64,000 bases of DNA from UKL13-3 sp040387195. GTDB taxonomy: Bacteria > Bacteroidota > Bacteroidia > UKL13-3. Below, in pieces: positions 44,372 to 53,787 of this stretch (its first letter is position 1; every line of letters starts with the position of its first letter). Where the stretch lies: assembly GCA_040387195.1 (NCBI GenBank), contig JAZKEF010000016.1, positions 1 through 64,000 on the forward strand. Direction: 5' to 3'. The notes under the pieces were generated by a model. The model saw only the letters and a program-made list of their open reading frames with translations, was not told where the DNA came from and searched no databases. The position numbers and the translations under genes were made by a program.

Positions 44372-45274
44372 TTACTGATAAATTTCAGACCCGAGATCCG
44401 ACACTGTTAAAGTATAATCAGTCCCGAATATCAACGCAAGATTTTTGCGTTCGTGTCCGCCCGGAAAACCATAAGCAACCGGGTAGGTATATTCAGCAAC
44501 ATGTTCGGCAATGGTTTCCAATGCCGTTTTTCCAAACGGAATGGTATTGTCGCGCATATCGCTCATGCCGCCAATTACAATACCTGCAAGATTTTTAAGT
44601 TTGCCTGTACGTTTCAGGTTTACCATCATCCGGTCAATATGGTAAAGGTATTCATCAAGGTCTTCCAAAAATAAGATGCATCCGGCCGTATCAATATCCG
44701 AAGGTGAACCCATCAGTGAAAACAATACCGATAAATTTCCTCCAATCAGTTTGCCTGTTGCTTTACCTGTTCGGTTGAACGGATGTGATGGAAAGGTGTA
44801 ACTGATACTTTTTCCAAACAACATATCACGCAATGAAACATTGCTTTCATCATCGTTATTATGAGCCTGCATGGTGATAGGCATTGCGGCATGTATGGTT
44901 GGAATATGAAGATGCGAAAAGATATGCGAGTGCAAAACGGTTACATCACTGAACCCGATAATCCATTTTGGCTCTTGTGCGAATGTTGTAAAATCTAATT
45001 GGTCGATGAGCCGTACTGTTCCGTATCCGCCACGTGCGCAAATGATGGCTTGTACATTCTCATCATCCAGTAATAATTGCAAAGCATGTGCTCTGATACT
45101 ATCGTTTCCGGCAAACTGGTTATCGGTTTCAAAAATACCTTCTGCAAGTTTTACGTTAAGTCCCCAGCTTTTAAACAGATCAATGGAAGGTTGCAATTCC
45201 TCAATACTCACTTTGCGTGCAGTTGCTGTTATAGCGATGGTGTCACCGGATTTTAAGTAAGGAGGTTTTTTCAT
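44372..45274 (-). CDS. ldcA: LD-carboxypeptidase (peptidase family S66)
   Basis: 300 aa. It trims the terminal D-Ala from tetrapeptide muropeptides in peptidoglycan recycling. GDTIAITATARKVS opens the protein, CARGGYGTVRLID follows, and the nucleophile elbow IIGFSDVTVLHSHI carries Ser109. FLEDLDEYLYHIDRM gives the Glu and AYGFPGGHERKNLALIFG the His of the Ser-Glu-His triad. No signal peptide is visible, consistent with cytoplasmic recycling. Confidence 0.92.
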   Translation of the reverse strand: MKKPPYLKSGDTIAITATARKVSIEELQPSIDLFKSWGLNVKLAEGIFETDNQFAGNDSIRAHALQLLLDDENVQAIICARGGYGTVRLIDQLDFTTFAQEPKWIIGFSDVTVLHSHIFSHLHIPTIHAAMPITMQAHNNDDESNVSLRDMLFGKSISYTFPSHPFNRTGKATGKLIGGNLSVLFSLMGSPSDIDTAGCILFLEDLDEYLYHIDRMMVNLKRTGKLKNLAGIVIGGMSDMRDNTIPFGKTALETIAEHVAEYTYPVAYGFPGGHERKNLALIFGTDYTLTVSDLGSEIYQ

Positions 45275-45343
45275 TGGAAGATTCTTCGGTATCTGATAAG
45301 TCTATCTAAAAGTATAATTCTGTACTTATAATGAAAATTGAAC

Positions 45344-45378
45344 TTAACCACAAGGAGCATGGTGTCCTTTGTGGTTAA
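45344..45378 (-). terminator. Stem-loop between manC and ldcA
   Basis: TTAACCACAAGGA and TCCTTTGTGGTTAA pair with a single bulged base around a short loop. It follows the manC stop on the - strand. Such ACCACAAAGGA hairpins are common repeats in Bacteroidota. Confidence 0.6.
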
Positions 45379-45398
45379 TATATTTAACGAATAATCAG

Positions 45399-46493
45399 TT
45401 AAATGTATTTCTCGTCAAACTTCATCTTAATATCAGTCACAATTTGTTTCACTTCCTGTTCGTGGTTTTTATCACAAATCATCAGTACATCCGGAGTATC
45501 AACAATGATGAGGTTCTCGGCACTTTTCACCACTACCAATCTTCCGTTAGTTCCGTTGGCACTGATCATACAATCTTTGGTGTCGTATGCAAAAATATTT
45601 TTACCTTTTACCACGTTGCCATGCGAATCCTTGTTGGAAATTTCATATAAGGAAGTCCATGTCCCCAGGTCGCTCCACCCGAAATCGCTGGGTATTACAA
45701 ACACATTGGATGCTTTTTCCATGATGCCGTAGTCGATTGAAATACTGCGGCATTGTTCGTAGATCTTTTGAACTTGCAATGCTTCATCAGCCGCTCCGTA
45801 ATATTTGGAGGCTTCGTGAAACAATGCGTATTGCTCCGGTAAATGTTCTTTAAAGGCATTGCGGATACTGGAGCCGCTCCATACAAAAATACCGGCATTC
45901 CATAAAAAGTCGCCCGACTCCAAAAACGTTTGGGCAATTTCCAATGTAGGTTTTTCGGTAAATGTTTTAACCTTAAAGATATTATTTTTCTGTCCTTCGT
46001 CAATGTATTGGATGTACCCGTAACCCGTATCCGGTCGGTTGGGACGAATGCCCAGCGTAATAAGCGACTCGTTTTTGTGAGCATATTCCATAGCTCCATT
46101 CAGGTATTCCATAAAGCGATCTTCATCCAAGATAAGGTGATCCGAAGGAGCTACCACACAAATAGCGTGGGTATTGATATGGTGAATTTTGGAACTGGCA
46201 AAAGCGATGCAGGCTGCTGTGTTTTTTGCGGTAGGTTCTCCCAATACCTGGCTCATCTCGATGGTAGGAATTTGGGTTTTAACTAAGTCCATGTAGGCTA
46301 CATTGGTAACGATGTAGATGTTTTCGGGCAGGAAATGCTTGAGGAAACGTTTATAGGTGAGCTGCAACAAACTGTTGCCGCTACCAAGGATATCAAGAAA
46401 TTGTTTAGGGTAAGTGCTTCTGCTTGATGGCCAAAATCTGGTCCCAACACCCCCCGCCATAATTATGGCATAGTGATTCTTATTTTTTTCCAT
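45399..46493 (-). CDS. manC: Mannose-1-phosphate guanylyltransferase
   Basis: 364 aa. It makes GDP-mannose for glycan synthesis. The nucleotidyltransferase signature AIIMAGGVGTRFWPSSRSTY is at residues ~9-28, followed by PKQFLDI. LGEPTAKNTAACIAFAS and FLWNAGIFVWSG are further conserved blocks, and SIDYGIMEKASNVFVIPSDF matches the family's substrate-binding region. It lacks the C-terminal phosphomannose isomerase domain found in bifunctional ManC enzymes. Confidence 0.93.
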   Translation of the reverse strand: MEKNKNHYAIIMAGGVGTRFWPSSRSTYPKQFLDILGSGNSLLQLTYKRFLKHFLPENIYIVTNVAYMDLVKTQIPTIEMSQVLGEPTAKNTAACIAFASSKIHHINTHAICVVAPSDHLILDEDRFMEYLNGAMEYAHKNESLITLGIRPNRPDTGYGYIQYIDEGQKNNIFKVKTFTEKPTLEIAQTFLESGDFLWNAGIFVWSGSSIRNAFKEHLPEQYALFHEASKYYGAADEALQVQKIYEQCRSISIDYGIMEKASNVFVIPSDFGWSDLGTWTSLYEISNKDSHGNVVKGKNIFAYDTKDCMISANGTNGRLVVVKSAENLIIVDTPDVLMICDKNHEQEVKQIVTDIKMKFDEKYI

Positions 46494-46686
46494 TAATCTG
46501 TTATCTTCACACTAGCGATTTGCCAGTTGCTGTTGCATGCAAGTTGCGCATGATTTATGTCACAAAGAACGATTTTAATCTTCATATTTTCAAAAAACGA
46601 TAGAAGAGATTAACTTCGTGCCCCTTTTCGTTAAAAACCAAACAGATGCATCTTCGTCTGGGTGCATTAAAGTAATACAGAAGCGC

Positions 46687-48909
46687 ATGAAAGCTGCAAA
46701 AACGGTAAAAAAGACAACCAAAACTACTGCCATAAAAGGGGTAAAGGAAAGTCTACAGGATTTTTTTGGATTTGATACATTCAAGGGAGACCAGGAAAAA
46801 ATCATCAATAGTGTATTGAGTGGAGATGATACGTTTGTAATCATGCCTACGGGTGGTGGTAAGTCATTGTGCTACCAGTTACCTGCACTGATGATGCCCG
46901 GAACAGCTATCATTATTTCTCCGTTGATTGCGCTGATGAAAAACCAGGTGGATCAGATTCGCGCTTTCAGCCATGGAACCGTTGCCCACTTCTTAAACTC
47001 ATCGTTATCCAAAACTGAAATTACAAAAGTGAAACACGATGTAACGGGAGGCAGTACCAAAATGTTGTACATCGCACCGGAGACATTGAAGAAGGATGAA
47101 ACCATTGATTTTTTAAAAAGCATTAATATATCATTTGTTGCTGTTGATGAAGCGCACTGTATTTCGGAATGGGGACATGATTTCCGCCCGGAGTACCGCA
47201 GGATCAAACAAATGATCAAAGAGATAAAGGATGTGCCGATGATGGCACTAACAGCTACTGCCACACCTAAAGTACAGCAGGATATTCAAAAGAACTTGCA
47301 GATGGGTGATGCACTCGTTTACAAGTCGTCATTTAACCGCACCAACTTATACTACGAAGTAAGACCCAAAGGTAAAAAGGCTGATGTGATGAAGGATTTG
47401 GTTTCGTATGTAAAAACCAAAAAAGGAAAGTCGGGAGTTATTTATTGCCTGAGCCGTAAAAAGGTTGAAGAGATTGCCGAAGTGTTAAAGGCAAACGGAG
47501 TAAAGGCATTACCTTACCATGCAGGGTTGGATGCCAAAACACGTGCTGCCCATCAGGATGCATTTTTGATGGAAGACACGGATGTGATTGTGGCTACCAT
47601 CGCTTTTGGAATGGGAATTGATAAGCCGGATGTGCGTTTTGTAATCCATTATGATGTACCTAAAAGCATTGAAGGATACTACCAGGAAACCGGCAGGGCA
47701 GGACGCGATGGAATTGACGGAGATTGTATTTTATACTACAACCCGGCCGACATTGATAAGCTGGAGAAATTCATGAAGGACAAACCTGTTGCCGAAAGGG
47801 AAATAGGAGAGTTGCTGATATTCGAAACACAGGCATTCGCGGAAACATCAGCCTGCCGCAGAAAATTTTTGCTCCATTATTTCGGAGAAGAGTATGATGA
47901 TAAAGGATGCGGAAAAATGTGCGACAACTGCCGCCATCCCAAAGTTAAGGAAGATGCCAAAGCAGAAGCAGTAATGGCATTGCAACTCATTAAGGAAATC
48001 AATGAGAAGCATGTGTTGAAGCATATTGTGGATGTACTGATAGGTAATAAAACACATGATGTAACCCTGAATGATCATGATAAGCTTTCATCATTCGGCA
48101 AGGGCAAAAAACATGACGACAACTACTGGAAATCACTCATCCGTGTCTTGCTGCTGCAAGGATTCATTACCAAAAATATTGAAAATTACGGATTGTTGAG
48201 CATCAGCGAAAAAGGAGAGGCATTCATTAAGAAACCAACTAAGTTTGAAATTGCTGTAGATCAGAAATTTGATAAAGTGCTGGAGAGTGATGATGACGGT
48301 GTAGAGGCGGAGAATGTATACGATGAGGTATTGTTTGGCATGTTAAAGGACCTTACCCGCAAAGTAGGTAAACAGATGAACCTGCCTCCTTATGTTATTT
48401 TTCAGGAGCCTTCGCTTGAGGAAATGGCATTTAAGTTTCCCATTACCATTGATGAACTGAGCAAGGTGAGTGGTGTAAACAAGGGCAAGGCCGTTAAGTA
48501 CGGAAAACAGTTTGTTGAGCTTATCGGTAAATATGTAGAAGATAATAATATTGAGCGTTCGGAAGATGTGGTGGTAAAGTCGGTGGTGAACAAATCAGCC
48601 AAGAAGATTGCCATTATTACCAATATCGATAAAAAACAAAGTCTGGAGGATATTGCCCGCAGCATCGGTTTAACAATGCCTGAGTTATTGGATGAAATTC
48701 AAAATATCGTGTTATCTGGAACCAAACTCAACCTTAAAACGTATATCAATGATATTGCTGATGAGGAGATACAGGAGGAAGTGATGGATTTTTTCAGAAA
48801 GAGTCAGAAAGATTCTCTTGAAGAAGCCCTTGCAGAATATGGAAGTGAGTTTTCAAAAGACGATATCCATTTGATGCGGATTCATTTCATCTCGGAAGTA
48901 GCCTATTAA
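46687..48909 (+). CDS. recQ: ATP-dependent DNA helicase RecQ
   Basis: 740 aa from the ATG at 46687; an in-frame GTG at 46618 gives an N-terminus unlike the family. Helicase motifs are Walker A MPTGGGKSLCYQLPA (Lys59), DEAHCISEWGHDFRP (DEAH at 154-157), TATATPKV and QETGRAGRDG. A Cys4 zinc site (ACRRKF...GCGKMCDNC) and an RQC winged helix follow, and an HRDC-like domain includes DELSKVSGVNKGKAVKYGK. A further ~110 residues at the C-terminus form an extra helical region with a helix-turn-helix look (QSLEDIARSIGLTMPELL). It unwinds DNA in recombination repair. Confidence 0.93.
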   Translation: MKAAKTVKKTTKTTAIKGVKESLQDFFGFDTFKGDQEKIINSVLSGDDTFVIMPTGGGKSLCYQLPALMMPGTAIIISPLIALMKNQVDQIRAFSHGTVAHFLNSSLSKTEITKVKHDVTGGSTKMLYIAPETLKKDETIDFLKSINISFVAVDEAHCISEWGHDFRPEYRRIKQMIKEIKDVPMMALTATATPKVQQDIQKNLQMGDALVYKSSFNRTNLYYEVRPKGKKADVMKDLVSYVKTKKGKSGVIYCLSRKKVEEIAEVLKANGVKALPYHAGLDAKTRAAHQDAFLMEDTDVIVATIAFGMGIDKPDVRFVIHYDVPKSIEGYYQETGRAGRDGIDGDCILYYNPADIDKLEKFMKDKPVAEREIGELLIFETQAFAETSACRRKFLLHYFGEEYDDKGCGKMCDNCRHPKVKEDAKAEAVMALQLIKEINEKHVLKHIVDVLIGNKTHDVTLNDHDKLSSFGKGKKHDDNYWKSLIRVLLLQGFITKNIENYGLLSISEKGEAFIKKPTKFEIAVDQKFDKVLESDDDGVEAENVYDEVLFGMLKDLTRKVGKQMNLPPYVIFQEPSLEEMAFKFPITIDELSKVSGVNKGKAVKYGKQFVELIGKYVEDNNIERSEDVVVKSVVNKSAKKIAIITNIDKKQSLEDIARSIGLTMPELLDEIQNIVLSGTKLNLKTYINDIADEEIQEEVMDFFRKSQKDSLEEALAEYGSEFSKDDIHLMRIHFISEVAY

Positions 48910-48916
48910 TATCATC

Positions 48917-48946
48917 TTTGAGATTAGGTAAGTAATTTTACATTTG
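48917..48946 (+). promoter_or_regulatory. Bacteroidota promoter for kup
   Basis: TTTG at 48917-48920 and TACATTTG at 48939-48946 are separated by 18 bp. The GTG start is 15 bp downstream, so the mRNA leader is very short. Confidence 0.65.
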
Positions 48947-48961
48947 TCGAAAATATAAGTC

Positions 48962-50912
48962 GTGTCAGAAAATCATCATAGCCACATATCCAAGCTAAGT
49001 GCAGCCGGATTATTGGTAACATTGGGAATCATTTACGGAGATATCGGTACATCACCACTCTACGTAATGAAAGCGATCATTGCAGATAAGATTATTTCAA
49101 AAGAGCTGGTGTATGGAGGACTATCCTGTATTTTCTGGACACTAACCCTGCAAACAACCATTAAATATGTAATCATAACGCTACGAGCGGATAATAATGG
49201 CGAAGGCGGGATTTTCTCATTGTATGCGCTTATTCGCAGGCGCAGGCCCAAACTTATTTTTCCGGCCATCATAGGTGGTTGTGCATTGCTTGCTGATGGT
49301 GTTATTACCCCTCCTATTTCCGTATCCTCTGCAGTTGAAGGATTGAGGATATTAAAACCCGACATTCCTACTATTCCAATTGTATTAACTATTATCACCA
49401 TACTTTTTGTCATACAGCGTGTAGGAACAAGTATTGTGGGGAAAGCCTTCGGTCCTATTATGTTTGTTTGGTTTGGAATGCTGGCTGTACTGGGTATTTC
49501 TTCTATGGTAGATCACCCGCAAATTTTGCAAGCATTAAATCCATATTATGCTTATAACTTATTGTATAATTATCCTGAGGGCTACTGGTTACTTGGGGCA
49601 GTGTTTCTATGCACAACAGGAGCTGAGGCGCTTTATTCTGACCTAGGACATTGTGGTAGGCATAATATCCGTGTAAGCTGGATCTTTGTAAAGATTACGC
49701 TTGTATTGAATTATCTGGGACAGGGAGCATATATTCTGCAATTTGAGGGGGAGGACATCACCACAATGAATCCTTTCTTCGGATTGATGCCGGATTGGTT
49801 CCTGTTGAGCGGAATTGCTATTGCAACTTTAGCGGCCGTTATTGCAAGTCAGGCTTTAATAAGCGGTTCCTTTACCTTGATTTCGGAGGCATTACGTCTC
49901 AACGTTTGGCCAAAAGTTTCCATTAAATATCCTTCAGATGCAAAAGGTCAATTATATGTTCCAAGTGCAAACTGGTTATTATGGGCAGGTTGTGTCGGTG
50001 TGGTATTGTATTTTAAAGAATCGTCAAATATGGAGGCGGCATATGGCTTAGCTATTACCATTGCTATGCTGATGACTACAATCTTGTTGGCTAACTATCT
50101 TCGTAAAATTAATGCACCCAAGTGGTTTGTTACGATTATTTTAATTGTATACCTATCCATTGAAGGCTCTTTTTTATTAGCTAATCTGCAGAAGTTTCCT
50201 CACGGAGGATGGGTTTCGGTAATTATCAGTTTAGGGTTTATTTTAGTAATGTGGGTTTGGTTTAAAGGTCGTAAGATTAAAAACAGACTCACCGAATTTG
50301 TCAATCTCAAAAAATATCTTCCCATTTTGCATGAGCTCAGCAATGATCAGTCGGTCCCTAAATATGCCACTCACTTGGTGTTTTTAACCAGTGCCGATCA
50401 TTTAATGGAAGTAGAAAACAAGGTTATTTATTCGATTCTTCAGAAACAACCCAAAAGAGCCGATATCTATTGGTTTTTACATATCCATGTTGACGATCAG
50501 CCATATACCATGCAGTATAAGGTAGATATCGTGGTGCCGCAGGATGTAATTAAGGTAGAGTTTAAACTTGGTTTCAGGGTGGAGCAAAAGATTAANNNNN
50601 NNNNNCTTCCGCAAAGTGGTGGAGGAGTTGATGAAAAAAGGGGAAGTAGATGTTACATCCAGGTACTCATCACTCAGCAAGCAGAATATTACGGGTGATT
50701 TCAGGTTTGTCGTATTAAAACGTCATCTGTCCAATGAGAATGAATTGTCGCTTTACGAACGCATTATTATGGATGGGTATTTTTGGCTGGATAAATTGAG
50801 TTTAAGTGAAGAGAAAGCTTTCGGTTTGGATACAAGTTCAGTAACTATTGAAAAAGTACCGATGGTGATAGCACCGGTGAAAGATTTTAAACTGAAGCGG
50901 GTGTATAAATAG
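48962..50912 (+). CDS. kup: KUP family potassium uptake transporter, interrupted by an assembly gap
   Basis: The gene starts at GTG 48962. The N-terminal LGIIYGDIGTSPLYVMKAII is the KUP hallmark; about twelve helices follow, with ITPPISVSSAVEGL and GEGGIFSLYALIRRR. Ten N at 50596-50605 break the frame. The part after the gap, FRKVVEELMKKGEVDVTSRY to LKRVYK, ends at 50912 in another frame and is the normal C-terminal domain. The frame shift comes from the arbitrary gap size; family comparison suggests only a couple of residues are missing. It imports K+ with H+. Confidence 0.9.
50596..50605. other. Assembly gap (10 N) inside kup
   Basis: Ten N replace unknown bases. Frames on both sides join only if the true length is a multiple of three, for example six. 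Confidence 0.95.
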
Positions 50913-50984
50913 GCTGAAAATCAGTAATTTTTTAATTGGAACAGGATTCATTTAAAAAAAAGTCTAAAATTTTTCAAAACGGGT

Positions 50985-51014
50985 TTGCATGTAATTATCA
51001 TTTTCATACATTTG
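50985..51014 (+). promoter_or_regulatory. Promoter of tRNA-Gln
   Basis: TTG at 50985-50987 and TACATTTG at 51007-51014 have the 19-bp spacing of the phylum's consensus. The mature tRNA begins 11 bp after the -7 box. Confidence 0.75.
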
Positions 51015-51024
51015 CACCCCAATC

Positions 51025-51097
51025 TGTCCGATGGTGTAACTGGCAACACGACTGATTTTGGTTCAGTAGAGTCTAGGTTCGAGCCCTAGTCGGACAA
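51025..51097 (+). tRNA. tRNA-Gln(TTG)
   Basis: A 73-nt cloverleaf: acceptor TGTCCGA pairs with TCGGACA (51090-51096) and discriminator A. The anticodon stem ACTGA/TCAGT encloses the loop TTTTGGT with anticodon TTG. The T arm is CTAGG-TTCGAGC-CCTAG. CCA is not encoded. Confidence 0.95.
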
Positions 51098-51109
51098 CAG
51101 AATGATAAG

Positions 51110-51146
51110 TGTCGGGTTTTTTAAACGAAATCCGACATTTTTTTTA
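51110..51146 (+). terminator. Terminator after tRNA-Gln
   Basis: TGTCGG and CCGACA stem followed by nine T, just behind the tRNA and 35 bp before prs. Confidence 0.75.
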
Positions 51147-51180
51147 ATAAACGGTCCAATTGTAATAAAACTAAAGTACC

Positions 51181-52134
51181 ATGACATCACTACGCAATGA
51201 GGTAAAACTCTTCTCCGGTCGTAATTCGCTTTTTGTAGCGGAAAAAATAGCGGCAGCATACGGAAAACCCCTTGGGGACATTACCGTTTCGCAGTTTGCT
51301 GACGGAGAAATCCAACCAAGCATTAATGAGTCGGTACGTGGAGCGGACGTATTTTTTATCCAGTCAACCTTCCCGAGTGCCGATAATTTACTGGAATTGT
51401 TGTTGATGATAGATGCGGCCAAACGTGCTTCAGCCCATTATATTACAGCAGTTATCCCGTATTTCGGGATGGCCCGTCAGGACAGGAAAGACCGCCCGCG
51501 GGTATCAATCGGCTCCAAAGTGGCTGCCGATATGCTGAAAGCTGTGGGAGTGAGCCGTGTGATGACAATGGATTTACATGCTCCTCAGATTCAAGGGTTT
51601 TTCGAAGTTCCGGTAGATCATTTAGATTCTTCTGTCATATTTATCCCGTGGATTCGCAATTTAAATGAATCGAACCTGATTTTAGCTTCTCCGGATATGG
51701 GAAGTTCAAATAGAACCCGTACATTTGCCCGCGCTTTGAATCTGGATATGGTTATCTGTGATAAAGAGCGTAAACGTGCAAATGAGATTGCATCTATGAC
51801 GTTGATTGGTGATGTGGCTGGAAAAGATGTGATTTTGATTGATGATATTATTGATACCGGTAATACGTTGGCTAAATCGGCCCAGATGCTGAAAGACAGA
51901 GGTGCACTTAGCGTTCGCGCCATGTGTACACATCCCGTTCTTTCGGGTAAGGCTTACGAAACCATTGAAGAATCGGTGATTGACGAGTTAGTGGTGTGTG
52001 ATACCATTCCATTAAGACGTGAAAGCAGTAAAATAACAGTATTAAGCGTAGCGGATCTGTTTGCAAAAGCAATCAGGAACGTTACAGAATTTGAATCAAT
52101 CAGTTCCCTGTTCAATACAAGCGTAGCGAAATAG
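51181..52134 (+). CDS. prs: Ribose-phosphate pyrophosphokinase (PRPP synthetase)
   Basis: 317 aa, normal length. It makes PRPP from ribose 5-phosphate and ATP for nucleotide, His and Trp synthesis. Conserved features are KLFSGRNSLFVAEKIAAAYG at the N-terminus, FSDGEI-like FADGEIQPSINESVRG, YFGMARQDRKDRPR in the catalytic flexible loop region, VMTMDLHAPQIQGFF and the PRPP-binding VILIDDIIDTGNTL. Upstream is tRNA-Gln and downstream rplY, an arrangement seen in related genomes. Confidence 0.95.
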   Translation: MTSLRNEVKLFSGRNSLFVAEKIAAAYGKPLGDITVSQFADGEIQPSINESVRGADVFFIQSTFPSADNLLELLLMIDAAKRASAHYITAVIPYFGMARQDRKDRPRVSIGSKVAADMLKAVGVSRVMTMDLHAPQIQGFFEVPVDHLDSSVIFIPWIRNLNESNLILASPDMGSSNRTRTFARALNLDMVICDKERKRANEIASMTLIGDVAGKDVILIDDIIDTGNTLAKSAQMLKDRGALSVRAMCTHPVLSGKAYETIEESVIDELVVCDTIPLRRESSKITVLSVADLFAKAIRNVTEFESISSLFNTSVAK

Positions 52135-52319
52135 TGTTCCATAACTATGGGACTTGAACGGGCAACCGCAGGTTGTATGAATAGATAAAAAGAGCCAACA
52201 GCGAAAGGCCAACAGCCAATAGCCAGCGGCAGAAGATAATATTCGCATAAAAATTAACATAAATGCAGCGCGAGGGTGAGCGAATACACTTGAGTGGTGC
52301 GAAAAAAAAGTAAAACAAA

Positions 52320-52913
52320 ATGAAATCAATTGCCATGTTTGGTTATTTGCGGGACGGAGTTGGTAAGTCATCTACCAAAGTGCTTCGAAACGAGGGTAAA
52401 GTGCCGTGCGTATTGTATGGTGGCGGAAAAGAGAGTGTTAACTTCTCTATGTATTCAGCAGACTTTAAACAGTTGGTGTACACTCCAAACACCTACAAAG
52501 TAAAGTTGGAGGTTGACGGTAAAACTTACCGTGCAATTTTAAAGGACATTCAATTTCATCCGGTGAACGATTCAATTCTTCACGCAGATTTTCAAGAAAT
52601 TGATGAAACAAAAGAAATCGAAATCGGAGTTCCGATTAAATTGGTAGGTAACTCAGTGGGTGTTCGTGCGGGTGGTAAGTTGGTTGTTAAATCAAACAAA
52701 TTACGCGTTCGTGCATTATCAGCTAATTTGCCTGACTTTATCGAAGTGAACATTGATAACCTTGAAATCGGTAAATCGATTAAAGTTGGTGAAATCAAAG
52801 TTGACAACATGAAAATAATGGATGCGGTGAATAATTCAGTTGTATCTGTTAAAACTACCCGTGCTGCGCAGGAAGAAGCGAAAGCTGCTGCTGCAGATGC
52901 TAAGAAAAAGTAA
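52320..52913 (+). CDS. rplY: Ribosomal protein L25/CTC family
   Basis: 197 aa, the long CTC/TL5 form. It binds 5S rRNA on the large subunit. The N-terminal L25 domain has SSTKVLRNEGKVPCVLYGG, and LKDIQFHPVNDSILHADFQE links to the C-terminal TL5 domain (VPIKLVGNSVGVRAGGKLVV). The last ~20 residues are rich in Ala and Lys. The start is close to the family's; a few extra residues (MKSIAMFGYLRDGVG) differ from the usual MK-x-I/V start but fit. Confidence 0.93.
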   Translation: MKSIAMFGYLRDGVGKSSTKVLRNEGKVPCVLYGGGKESVNFSMYSADFKQLVYTPNTYKVKLEVDGKTYRAILKDIQFHPVNDSILHADFQEIDETKEIEIGVPIKLVGNSVGVRAGGKLVVKSNKLRVRALSANLPDFIEVNIDNLEIGKSIKVGEIKVDNMKIMDAVNNSVVSVKTTRAAQEEAKAAAADAKKK

Positions 52914-52934
52914 TAATTGGTTATTTCTAAATAG

Positions 52935-52966
52935 AAAAACCCCGGAGCGTGAGCTTCGGGGTTTTT
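52935..52966. terminator. Bidirectional terminator after rplY
   Basis: AAAAACCCCGGAGC and GCTTCGGGGTTTTT pair around GTGA, flanked by A and T runs. It separates convergent genes. Confidence 0.85.
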
Positions 52967-53013
52967 TGTTGTCCGTTATTTTCTGATTATGTTCTCAAAA
53001 TGTTGTAACATTA

Positions 53014-53787
53014 TTACCGGCCAAACTTTGGAGCCAAATAGCGTATTCCCAGTGTTCCCTGGAACATGAATTGTGTGTTTTGGTAACCGGTTACATATTT
53101 AGCAGCAGTCTCTGCCGATGGATTGCCACCGAAACCAGCTCCGAATAAATAACCGAATGAAAATCCATATTCAAGCAACACACAATCTTTGATGATTCTA
53201 CGGGAGGTTCTTTCATACATCAAACCATAACCTGTAATGGTAGTGAGTAACGAACTTTTATCGCCAAGCACATAGTTGCAATTTGCAGTATGGGATAGTA
53301 AGTATAGGCTATGTGCACGTCCGTGAGGAGCAATATAATTTCCGCGTGTAAAGGTCAACCCAACTTTCATCAATGAATTGTCCATATTCATATAATCATA
53401 ATCTCTCTCATCATTATTGGACCTGTCATACTCATGCGATAGTTTAGGGTATTGTTTTTTAACAAACTCAGGTTCACTCTCTTCATATGCATCTTCAATA
53501 GTTCCAACCATTCCGTTTCTGGAAATTCCATACGAAAAACGTAAGGCAACCTTCCGGCTGAAAACATATTCAAGATCGAGACTATGGATGAATCCAAAAG
53601 ATAGAATACCCTGCTCTGTGCCGTCATAATTGAATCGGTTACCATAACCAATTGCACTATTGGCACCTACGGGTGAGACATCTACTCTATAGCCGGCAGA
53701 AAGTTTTTTGCCTAAGTAACCGGGAACCTGAGCAGAGAGTATAGCTGAAGATAAGATGAGTAGTGCGAGTGTATACAATAGTTTCAT
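53014..53787 (-). CDS. Outer-membrane beta-barrel-like protein, partner of M48 peptidase
   Basis: 257 aa. The signal peptide ends near LSAQ (res 20). Aromatic, alternating strands (HSLDLEYVFSRKVALRFSYG, GYGLMYERTSRRI, FQGTLGIRYLAPKFGR) suggest a small beta-barrel with about eight strands. The ATG overlaps the stop of the upstream M48 peptidase gene by four bases (ATGA), so it is translated with it. No homologue is recognised by name. Its function probably relates to that peptidase. Confidence 0.7.
   Translation of the reverse strand: MKLLYTLALLILSSAILSAQVPGYLGKKLSAGYRVDVSPVGANSAIGYGNRFNYDGTEQGILSFGFIHSLDLEYVFSRKVALRFSYGISRNGMVGTIEDAYEESEPEFVKKQYPKLSHEYDRSNNDERDYDYMNMDNSLMKVGLTFTRGNYIAPHGRAHSLYLLSHTANCNYVLGDKSSLLTTITGYGLMYERTSRRIIKDCVLLEYGFSFGYLFGAGFGGNPSAETAAKYVTGYQNTQFMFQGTLGIRYLAPKFGR

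Noticed and set aside
52141..52319. Small gene between prs and rplY
   Set aside because: The frames are short and rich in GCCAACAGC-like repeats, with no coding signal.
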